NCBI GenBank assembly: GCA_964584315.1
Contig: CAZOZO010000049.1
Coordinates: forward strand, 1 to 23,422
DNA from: CAXXOK01 sp964584315
Lineage (GTDB): Bacteria > Bacillota > Clostridia > Christensenellales > Aristaeellaceae
Direction: 5' to 3'
DNA: 23,422 nt
Shown piece by piece: positions 15,568-21,551 of this stretch (position 1 is the stretch's first letter; every line of letters begins with the position of its first letter). The notes beneath the pieces were generated by a model that was not told the origin of the DNA, made no database searches, and was given only the letters and a program-made list of their open reading frames with translations. Both the position numbers and the translations under genes were made by a program.

Positions 15568-15906
15568 AGGTCATAGCCCCCTTCGCAAACGGCAAACGCC
15601 CGCCTTTTTCATGCAGCATGCGCGCGGCGCTGCGGCCTGCCCCGCGCCCACGGCGGGCGGCGGCGCGGGCAGCCGCGGCGGTAAACAAAGCGCGCGCAGG
15701 TTTGGCCGGTGCGCGTGCCGCCGTGCGGCACGCCGCGCCGCACGCAGGCGGTGAAAACGCGGTTCACACCTGGGTACGGCGATTGACCGGGCAAGCCTTC
15801 GCGCGCCATGACGCATGGAGGCAGCGGGGAGGGGCCGCGCGCCCGAGCCGCCGCCGCGCCGCAAAATACGCGGCGCACGGGGCAGGTGCGGGGCGGCCCG
15901 CCGGGC
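15568..15906. other. 339-bp gene-free stretch with two perfect hairpins
   Basis: No gene is seen. Two perfect inverted repeats stand out: GCGTGCCGC/GCGGCACGC (15713-15721/15725-15733, loop of three) and GCGCCGC/GCGGCGC (15856-15862/15870-15876, loop AAAATAC). Neither is followed by a T tract on either strand. The second lies about 30 nt after the frr stop and may end or protect the frr message. Confidence 0.45.
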
Positions 15907-16464
15907 TTATACCTCCATGATCTCCTTGTCCTTCTTGGCGGCAAGGTCGTCCACGCCCTTGATGGCCTCGTCGGTCGCTTCCTGCATCTTCTTCTCGGCC
16001 TTGGTCAGCTCGTCCTCGGTGATCTTGCTGTCCTTCTGGAGCTTCTTTAAGTGCTCCATGGCGTCGCGGCGGATGGCGCGCACGGCGACCCGCGCTTCCT
16101 CGGCGGCCTTGCGCACCAGCTTGGTCAGGTCCTTGCGGCGCTCCTCCGTCAGCTCGGGGATCACCAGGCGGATCACCTTGCCGTCGTTGGAGGGGTTCAG
16201 GCCGAGGTCGCTCTTTTGGATGGCCTTTTCCACCAGCGGCAGGGCCTTCACGTCCCACACGTTGATCACCAGCATCCGCGGCTCGGGCGACACCACGTTG
16301 CCCATCTGGGGCAGCGGGGTGGGCGTGCCGTAATAATCCACCATCACGCGGTCGAGCAGCTGCGGGTTGGCGCGACCGGCGCGGATGGCGCGCAGCTCCG
16401 CCTGAAAGACGGCGTTGGTCTTGGTCATTTTCTCCTTGGCAGCCGTGATGACCTCCTGATACAT
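15907..16464 (-). CDS. frr: Ribosome recycling factor
   Basis: This cytosolic protein splits the post-termination ribosome together with EF-G. The 185-aa length is standard. Family marks: LRAIRAGRANPQLLDRVMVD with the conserved RAGRANP (about 28-34), YYGTPTPLPQMGNV, WDVKALPLVEKAIQKSDLGL, NPSNDGKVIRLVIPELTEER, and the C-terminal coiled-coil helix. The start at 16464 has GGTGG about 8 nt upstream. It has its own promoter in the 76-bp gap after the HAD gene. Usually pyrH lies directly upstream; here it is a phosphatase gene, so the classical order is broken. Confidence 0.97.
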   Translation of the reverse strand: MYQEVITAAKEKMTKTNAVFQAELRAIRAGRANPQLLDRVMVDYYGTPTPLPQMGNVVSPEPRMLVINVWDVKALPLVEKAIQKSDLGLNPSNDGKVIRLVIPELTEERRKDLTKLVRKAAEEARVAVRAIRRDAMEHLKKLQKDSKITEDELTKAEKKMQEATDEAIKGVDDLAAKKDKEIMEV

Positions 16465-16509
16465 CGGGATACCACCTTTCCGAAATCGTGCATCCATCCG
16501 TTTACGCAC

Positions 16510-16538
16510 ATTGTACCCAATTTTTACACAAAACGCAA
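16510..16538 (-). promoter_or_regulatory. frr promoter
   Basis: On the minus strand TTGCGT (-35, plus coordinates 16533-16538) and TACAAT (-10, 16510-16515) are 17 bp apart in an A+T-rich gap. The expected transcript begins about 40 nt before the frr start codon. Confidence 0.7.
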
Positions 16539-16540
16539 CC

Positions 16541-17251
16541 CTACGCTTCGGTTGCAAGCAGCAGCGAGGCCGCCTGCGCGAGGGTGGGCACCGCGTGCGT
16601 GGCGGGGCAGCCCTCGGGCGCGGGCGCGCCGCAGGTAAACAGGATGCTGTCCACACCGGCGTTCACCGCGGCGGCGATATCAGCGGTCACGCTGTCGCCC
16701 AGCATCACGGCGCGGCGCTTGTCGGTAACGCCCGCGCGGCGCATGCCCTCCAGCAGCATGAAGGGGTCGGGCTTGAAATGGCCCAGCTCCTCGCTGATCA
16801 GGATATCCTGAAAGTAGGGCCGCAGCTCGCTGTTTTCAAAGCGCCCGCGCTGCACCCGCGCGATGCCGTTGGTCACAAGGTATATCGGCATGGCCGCGGA
16901 TACCTGCCGGAGAAAATCCTCCGCGCCCGGCATGGGCACGCGCTGCCGGGCGAGCGCGTCCACGAAAACCTCGCTCATGTGCTCCGCGGCGGGCGAAGCG
17001 TGGGGCACGCCCAGCGCCGCAAGCTCGGTCAGGAAATCCTGAAACCGCTCCACGCGCAGGCGCGCCTGCGTGGTCTCGCCCCGCTCGAGCTTTTTCCAGT
17101 GGCTCAGGTTCACGCGGCTGTACAGGGCGGCCACATCGTCGCTGGCCGGTATGGCAAAGGCCGCCAGCGTCTCCCGAAGGGCCGCGCGCTCGCCCGCGTG
17201 AAAGTCGAACAGCGTGCCGTCCGCGTCGGCCAGGAGCAGGTCGTAGCGCAT
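16541..17251 (-). CDS. YjjG-type HAD-family nucleotidase/phosphatase, 236 aa
   Basis: The protein has all four haloacid dehalogenase motifs: motif I LLADADGTLFDF (nucleophile D in DADGT, about residues 5-16), motif II YLVTNG, motif III HFKPDP lysine and motif IV MLGDSVTADI. The cap region has VNLSHWKKLERGETTQARLR, which is the pattern of the YjjG subfamily. E. coli YjjG removes phosphate from non-canonical pyrimidine nucleotides; a house-cleaning role is likely but the substrate is inferred from subfamily only. The start at 17251 has GGGAGGG upstream. The longer open frame (to 17455) is discarded because it lacks the family N-terminus. It is transcribed ahead of frr. Confidence 0.88.
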   Translation of the reverse strand: MRYDLLLADADGTLFDFHAGERAALRETLAAFAIPASDDVAALYSRVNLSHWKKLERGETTQARLRVERFQDFLTELAALGVPHASPAAEHMSEVFVDALARQRVPMPGAEDFLRQVSAAMPIYLVTNGIARVQRGRFENSELRPYFQDILISEELGHFKPDPFMLLEGMRRAGVTDKRRAVMLGDSVTADIAAAVNAGVDSILFTCGAPAPEGCPATHAVPTLAQAASLLLATEA

Positions 17252-17312
17252 AAACACCCTCCCGTATGGTCTGCGGGCGTGCGCCCGCGCCGCAGTTGGT
17301 TTGCGGCGCTTT

Positions 17313-17342
17313 ATCTTACCACAGGCGCGCGGGGGTTGTAAA
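17313..17342 (-). promoter_or_regulatory. Promoter of the HAD gene
   Basis: On minus, TTTACA (plus 17337-17342) is 18 bp from TAAGAT (17313-17318), which has TGG before it, an extended -10. The leader downstream contains a perfect 8-bp hairpin, GCGCCGCA/TGCGGCGC (17287-17294/17302-17309). Confidence 0.6.
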
Positions 17343-17727
17343 TCCGGGGCGGGCGGAAACGGACGGCGTGCGGCGGATGCAGCGGGCGCAAGGCACGTGG
17401 CATGGGGCAAACCCCGCCAAAGAGGCGACCATCCACCCGCGCGTATTATGTGCAAAGATTGCCCCGCTCACGCAAACCGCGCAGCTTGTTTTCCACAATA
17501 TTGTGGGTATCGGCACGCACTGTATTTGGCTGCAAGCGGCGTGGGCGCGGCGCACCACGCACCGTGGCAGAAACCCATACAAGCAGTCACTTTCCACCTG
17601 CCTGCCAGCCGCCTGCCCCGGGGGTGAAACAGCCCTGTTTCCGCGTCGCCGCTCCCGCCTTTTGCGCGATCGTTTTCCACATCTCTATGGAAAACAACAA
17701 GGGATAAAACAGAACCAACGGGCATGG
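17343..17727. other. Gene-free stretch with DnaA-box-like sequences and a palindrome
   Basis: No gene is seen. It holds two TTTTCCACA nonamers (17489-17497, 17673-17681), each one base from the DnaA-box consensus TTATCCACA. Weaker box-like sites occur at 17686-17694 and 17723-17731 on the other strand. CCACAATATTGTGG (17493-17506) is a perfect 14-bp palindrome overlapping the first box. The TTTTCCA at 17673 is also one arm of an 8-bp inverted repeat with TGGAAAAC. The stretch shares short words with the dnaN upstream region (such as CATGGGGCAAA). Confidence 0.4.
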
Positions 17728-17757
17728 AAAAGGGAAGGCCCAAAATGCGGCCTTCCC
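17728..17757 (-). terminator. Intrinsic terminator of pfkA
   Basis: On minus, GGGAAGGCC pairs with GGCCTTCCC (plus 17749-17757 and 17732-17740) around an 8-nt loop and is followed by TTTT. It lies 30 bp after the pfkA stop codon. Confidence 0.85.
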
Positions 17758-17787
17758 CTACGATGCACAGGCTTCGCCAGCCGATCC

Positions 17788-18879
17788 TTACAGGCGGTTG
17801 ACCAGCCTGTACAGGTCTTCGTCGAAGAACTTCTTGCGGTTTGCGTCCAGCGCGTCCTTAAAGGGCGTGCTGTATACGCGGCCGTTGCGCACGCCGATGG
17901 CGAAACCGCCCGTCAGGTCTTGCTCGCCGGTCAGGATATCCACCGCCAGGCGGCCCGCCTCAAAGGCGTAGGCGCTGTCGTATGCCGTGGGGATGGCGCC
18001 GCGCTGCGTGTAGCCGATGACCGTCGCGCGCGCCTCCACCTTGCAGGCCAGCGAGAGCATCACGGCCAGCCAATCCGCGCTGATGCGCTCATCGTCGTGG
18101 ATGTAGTAGCCGCTCTTGTCCTGGTCGTTCTTCTTTTTGGGGATGGTGCTCTGCCAGTTGAAGGGCTCCATGCTCTTCCAGCAGTTTTCGCTGATGACCA
18201 GCGTGGCGCGGGTGTTGCCCTTGGCCACCAGCTCGCGCAGGCGCTGGGCAACATCCTCAAACCTCCAGGGCATTTCGGGCACCAGCACCATCTCCGCGCC
18301 GGTGGCAGTGGCGGTGCGCATGGCGATATCGCCGCAGTTGCGGCCCATCACCTGCACCACGGCGGGGCGGTCGTGGCTGCGGCTGGTCGCGCGGATGGAG
18401 CGCACGGCCTCCACGCACACGTTGACCGCGGTATCGTAGCCGAGGGTAGCCTCGGTATAACTCAAATCGTTGTCGATGGTGCCGGGGATGCCGATGCACG
18501 GGATGCCCAGCTCGCACAGGCGCAGTGCGCCGGTAAAGCTGCCGTCGCCGCCGATCACCACCAACGCCTCGATGCCCTGCTTTTTCAAATCCTCCGCGGC
18601 CTTTTCGCGCACGGCGGCATCCAAAAACGGCTTGCAGCGGGCGGTGCGCAGGTACGTGCCGCGCATGTCCATGATATCCAGCACCGTCTCCAAATCCAGG
18701 TACTCGATATCGTCATCCGGGTTGTCGCTCAGGCCCAGCAGGCCGTTGTAGCCGCGCTTGATGCCCATCAGGTGCAGGCCTTTTTCTTTCGCGCAGCGCG
18801 CCACGCTGACCACTGCGGCATTCATGCCGGGGCTGTCGCCGCCGCTGGTCAATATGCCGATTTTACGATCCTTGTCCAT
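17788..18879 (-). CDS. pfkA: 6-phosphofructokinase
   Basis: This cytosolic enzyme phosphorylates fructose 6-phosphate in glycolysis. The 363-aa protein is longer than the usual 320 because of insertions, one being KSMEPFNWQSTIPKKK and the acidic stretch after it. Landmarks: ILTSGGDSPGMNAAV (nucleotide loop), GIKRGYNGLL, VVIGGDGSFTGA, catalytic PGTIDND, MGRNCGDIA and GYTQRGAIPTAYD. The glycine in GGDGS points to ATP rather than pyrophosphate as phosphate donor, by family rule. The start at 18879 has GGGAGAGGGAAAG upstream; the frame is open to 18969, but those codons lie in the leader. It has its own promoter and terminator, so it is a single-gene transcript. Confidence 0.93.
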   Translation of the reverse strand: MDKDRKIGILTSGGDSPGMNAAVVSVARCAKEKGLHLMGIKRGYNGLLGLSDNPDDDIEYLDLETVLDIMDMRGTYLRTARCKPFLDAAVREKAAEDLKKQGIEALVVIGGDGSFTGALRLCELGIPCIGIPGTIDNDLSYTEATLGYDTAVNVCVEAVRSIRATSRSHDRPAVVQVMGRNCGDIAMRTATATGAEMVLVPEMPWRFEDVAQRLRELVAKGNTRATLVISENCWKSMEPFNWQSTIPKKKNDQDKSGYYIHDDERISADWLAVMLSLACKVEARATVIGYTQRGAIPTAYDSAYAFEAGRLAVDILTGEQDLTGGFAIGVRNGRVYSTPFKDALDANRKKFFDEDLYRLVNRL

Positions 18880-18951
18880 GTCTTTCCCTCTCCCGTTCGC
18901 CCGTTGGGCGGCCATGGCGGCCCCTATTCCGCCGCGGCTGCCAGTATTTGC

Positions 18952-19003
18952 TTGGAGCAGACGCTCCAACGCCTACTATATCATACGTTTCCTGCCATGG
19001 CAA
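18952..19003 (-). promoter_or_regulatory. pfkA promoter with stem-loop at the transcript start
   Basis: On minus, TTGCCA (plus 18998-19003) is 17 bp from TATAGT (18975-18980). The predicted start falls near 18968, and the first bases form a perfect 7-bp stem (TTGGAGC with loop GTCT, 18952-18969). A 5' stem-loop of this kind usually protects mRNA from decay. Confidence 0.65.
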
Positions 19004-19018
19004 GCCGAAATCGGTTTA

Positions 19019-19104
19019 GCGTCGGCTCTGCCACGTCGGCTCTGCCTCCTTTGGGAGGGGGACTCTGTCCCCCTCCCAACCGCCCCCTTGGGGACGGGTT
19101 GGCG
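19019..19104 (+). repeat. Intergenic repeat R4, short form with duplicated end
   Basis: The + copy starts with CGTCGGCTCTGCC twice in tandem (about 19020-19032 and 19034-19046), then the short body with the perfect 13-bp hairpin (19051-19063/19067-19079), then the CGCCCCCTTGGGGACGGG end. It is nearly identical to R3, in the opposite orientation. The doubled end suggests one copy inserting beside another, or slippage. Confidence 0.85.
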
Positions 19105-19110
19105 TCGGGT

Positions 19111-19425
19111 GCGGAGGTGTATGTTATCCTGCCTTTTTGAGGGGTATATGTTTCTACGCATGCTTGGCAACACTTTTCTTTGGGAATGCGCCCTCTTCCC
19201 TCTGTCCCGTCAGTTTGATCGGGGCGCAAGACACTGCCGTGCGTTGTGCTCGTCAGGCTGGCCACCTCCGATTCGCTCATGGCTGTGCCGTGGTGCTCAC
19301 AGGGCACTCTGTCATCTCTGGTGCCCACTGGGCAAACGCTTCCCTACGATGCCAAGGTATACGTTACACAGCCGATATTGAGGAAGGTATATGTCCTTGC
19401 GCTTGCCTCGCAACGCTTTCCTGTA
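19111..19425. repeat. Two diverged copies of a 75-bp unit flanking R5
   Basis: Bases 19111-19185 and 19351-19425 align along their length, with GAGG(AA)GGTATATGT at the centre of each and GGCAACAC/CGCAACGC near the end. Between them lies R5. This looks like a duplication of repeat plus flank. No gene is evident in this 18880-19691 gap apart from the repeats and promoters listed. Confidence 0.5.
19201..19353 (-). repeat. Intergenic repeat R5, long form, diverged
   Basis: The long form reads on minus. Stems on +: GCGCAAGACAC/GTGCGTTGTGC (19224-19234/19239-19249, two mismatches), CATGGC/GCCGTG (19278-19283/19287-19292), GTGCTC/GGGCAC (19293-19298/19302-19307) and TGCCC/GGGCA (19322-19326/19330-19334). 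The outer TCAAAC stem is broken. Two hairpins are of the same class (one R6-like, one R2-like), so the copy is a mosaic. Confidence 0.7.
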
Positions 19426-19552
19426 ACAATTTTCGCGTCGCGCGGGCTTCTCGGTTTGCTTCGCCCGCCGCACCGCTTCACACAGGCCGTTTTCACGCCT
19501 TGCTCTGTCCACCCGTGCGGGCCGCATTTCGCCCGCCTCCCTGCCCCGCGCA

Positions 19553-19582
19553 TTGACACACCCCCGCGCCGCGTGGTACGCT
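19553..19582 (+). promoter_or_regulatory. Possible promoter of the LCP-family gene
   Basis: A consensus TTGACA (19553-19558) is followed after 18 bp by TACGCT (19577-19582), a weak -10. The leader would be about 105 nt. Confidence 0.45.
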
Positions 19583-19691
19583 GTGCGTGCCAAATCATAC
19601 CTGTTACACCGTTCCCCCCTGCGCCATCGCCGCGCCATGCGCGGCGGGCCCGCCCTGCGCGCCTGCCGCCCGAACCATGGAGGTGTCGATT

Positions 19692-20615
19692 TTGAAACGT
19701 TGCCTGTCCGCGCTGCTTGCGCTCACGCTGCTGCTGTCGCTGGCCCCCGTCGCGCTGGCGGATCAGCCCCGCGAGATCTTCCCGCTGGATTATGACACGC
19801 TGCCCCCCGCGCTGGAGGGCCAGCACCACTACCTGCTGGCCTGCGTGGACACCTGGGCCACCAACCCGGGTAACCTTGGCAATACCGACGGGGTGATGAT
19901 GGTCACCTTCGACACGCGCGCCAAGCGGCTGCTGTTTACCACCTACATGCGCGAGATGCTGGTGCAGCGCCCGGACGGGGCCATCGGCCGCATCACCTAT
20001 CTGGCCAAAAACTACGGGCCGGAGGTGCTGGCCAGAACCATCAGCACCCATTTTGGCGTCAAGGTGGATAAGTACATCCTGTTCAGCATGGACAATGTGC
20101 AGAGCATCATCGACGCGCTGGGCGGCGTGAACATCACCGTGACCAACGAAGAGGCGGACTACCTGAACCGCTACCGCATCGCGCGCGACGCCACCAAGCC
20201 CAGCATGGACAAGGCGGGCACGTACCTGTTCGGCGGGCACGCGGCGGTCATCTACATGCGCATCCGCAAGGTGGGCAGCGACGGCGACGCGGGGCGCACG
20301 CGGCGCATGCGCACGGTGCTTTCCACCCTTGCGCAGCAGTATAACAGCGTGACCCTCACGCAGGCGATGAAGGTGCTGGAGAGCGTGACCGACAACCTGT
20401 GCCTGACCAACATGACCCTGAACGATATGATGCAGGCGCTGGGCTACGCCATACAGGTGGCGGGCGCCACGCCGGAGGGCCTGCAAATGCCCGCGGACGA
20501 AGCCATGACCCCCATCACCTACGCGGGCATGAGCACGCGGCAGGTGGATTTTGAAAAGTGCCGCGTGCTGCTCAAGGAGTTTTTGGATAACAGCTACGTG
20601 GTGGTCGATCAGTAA
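19692..20615 (+). CDS. Exported LytR-CpsA-Psr (LCP) family protein, 307 aa
   Basis: The family attaches undecaprenyl-linked polymers to peptidoglycan outside the cell. The TTG at 19692 is chosen as start because GGAGGT (19679-19684) lies 7 nt before it; the in-frame ATG at 19677 is itself part of that ribosome binding site. This gives a clean signal peptide, KRCLSALLALTLLLSLAPVA then LADQ. LCP marks: NTDGVMMVTFDTRAKRLLF, IIDALGGVNITVTNEEADYL, and YMRIRKVGSDGDAGRTRRMR with the conserved arginines and aspartate (about residues 190-210). The usual IPRD is replaced by YMREM, so one acidic residue is Glu in place of Asp. It lacks the N-terminal anchor many LCP proteins have, as the signal appears cleavable. 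Activity on teichoic or other polymers is inferred. Confidence 0.85.
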   Translation: MKRCLSALLALTLLLSLAPVALADQPREIFPLDYDTLPPALEGQHHYLLACVDTWATNPGNLGNTDGVMMVTFDTRAKRLLFTTYMREMLVQRPDGAIGRITYLAKNYGPEVLARTISTHFGVKVDKYILFSMDNVQSIIDALGGVNITVTNEEADYLNRYRIARDATKPSMDKAGTYLFGGHAAVIYMRIRKVGSDGDAGRTRRMRTVLSTLAQQYNSVTLTQAMKVLESVTDNLCLTNMTLNDMMQALGYAIQVAGATPEGLQMPADEAMTPITYAGMSTRQVDFEKCRVLLKEFLDNSYVVVDQ

Positions 20616-20745
20616 GCGGGCGGCCTTACGCCTGTTGCATGGATATCGCTTCGCTGTGGCGCAGCTTGAGGCATCCCGTCGGTATGCCTGTTTTGCGTAT
20701 CTGTTTTTCGGTCACGCTCCCGCAGCCAGATGAAGGAGGCCCGCG

Positions 20746-21114
20746 ATGGAACTGCAAGGCGTTTGCATCTACACCGGCGACGCGCCCCGGCTGGCCGCCT
20801 TCTACCGGGCCGTGCTGGGCGAGGCCCCGCTTCAGGAGGGCTCGCATTACGGCTTTGCGCGCGCGCAACTGGCCGTGTACGATCCCGGCAAGGTACGGGC
20901 CGTCAAAACCAAAAACATGTCGCTGATGTTCGCGGTGGCCGATGTGCAGGCGGAGTTTGACCGCATCGTGCGCGACGCGCCGGGCATCCGTGTCGTCTCG
21001 CCGCCCCAGCGCCGCCCGTGGGGCGCGTTCTCCTGCTGGCTGCTCGACCCGGACGGCAACCAGTTCAGCCTGATCGAGAAGGCGCCGGAGGCTGCCGCGG
21101 GCACACAGCCTTAA
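20746..21114 (+). CDS. VOC-family (glyoxalase/dioxygenase fold) protein, 122 aa
   Basis: One vicinal-oxygen-chelate module pair is recognisable: VCIYTGDAPRLAAFYRAVLG at the N-terminus, LMFAVADVQAEFDRI in the middle, and the C-terminal WGAFSCWLLDPDGNQFSLIE, which is the family hallmark ending with the metal-ligand glutamate position. The fold is shared by glyoxalase I, bleomycin and fosfomycin resistance proteins and dioxygenases, so the substrate cannot be told. The expected first metal ligand (His) near the N-terminus is replaced by Cys or Tyr, so metal binding is uncertain. AAGGAGG lies 6 nt before the start. It stands between the LCP gene and the origin-like region, with no clear functional link to either. 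Confidence 0.85.
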   Translation: MELQGVCIYTGDAPRLAAFYRAVLGEAPLQEGSHYGFARAQLAVYDPGKVRAVKTKNMSLMFAVADVQAEFDRIVRDAPGIRVVSPPQRRPWGAFSCWLLDPDGNQFSLIEKAPEAAAGTQP

Positions 21115-21204
21115 ACATCGCATACTGTTGGTTTCGCCGTGGGAAACCTGTGGGCGGCGGCGGCAAACCCTTGCGCTTCCACGGCGGCGCTTCCCACAGC
21201 CGGG

Positions 21205-21530
21205 TTTTCCACCCCTGTGGATTGCGTGGAAAACCCGCGTAAGGCGCGCCCGCCGCGCCGCCGTTTTCCCCTTCCGGGCGCAAAAAACTGCCCCGCCCCC
21301 TCGGCGCGCGGCAGGATTCGCCCCTTTGGTTAGCGAAAGTTTGTACGAATCGGCCTCGGACGGGTTTGGGCGCGGCCCACGCGCATGGAAAACCTGCCCG
21401 TTGCCCCCGCTCCGTCCACATCTTTCCCATGGGGCAAAACCCAGCCCCCGTCAGGCAAAAACCGGCTTTTCCACGGTTTCCACACCCCCTACTACTACTA
21501 CGGTAGAATATAGATACTGCTACTACCCTT
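21205..21530. other. oriC: Candidate replication origin (oriC) upstream of dnaN
   Basis: The gene-free stretch 21115-21551 has at least seven DnaA-box-like nonamers within two to three bases of TTATCCACA: TTTTCCACC (21205-21213), CAATCCACA on minus (21216-21224), TTTTCCACG on minus (21225-21233), TTTTCCATG on minus (21384-21392), CCGTCCACA (21412-21420), TTTTCCACG (21467-21475) and GTTTCCACA (21476-21484). The last is followed by CCCC and then four CTA triplets (21489-21500), then an A+T-rich TAGAATATAGATA. In Bacillus subtilis the basal unwinding system has the same order: box, G+C spacer, DnaA-trios of CTA/TTA type, A+T-rich DNA. Gene direction changes at about 19000, left of this site. Function is inferred. 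Confidence 0.65.
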
Positions 21531-21551
21531 TGCGATACGGAGGCGAACGGA

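Noticed and set aside
17266..19140. 624-codon open frame on + opposite pfkA
   Set aside because: It is a shadow of pfkA with low-complexity composition, running through terminators and promoters of other genes.
19137..19556. 139-codon open frame over R5 and its flanks
   Set aside because: It shares peptide strings with frames in other repeat copies, but these follow from repeated DNA; no ribosome binding site was seen.
20680..20745. Third copy of the 75-bp unit found at 19111 and 19351
   Set aside because: Only a short translated string looks alike (a CFAYLFFGHAP-type frame); nucleotide agreement is too weak to claim.
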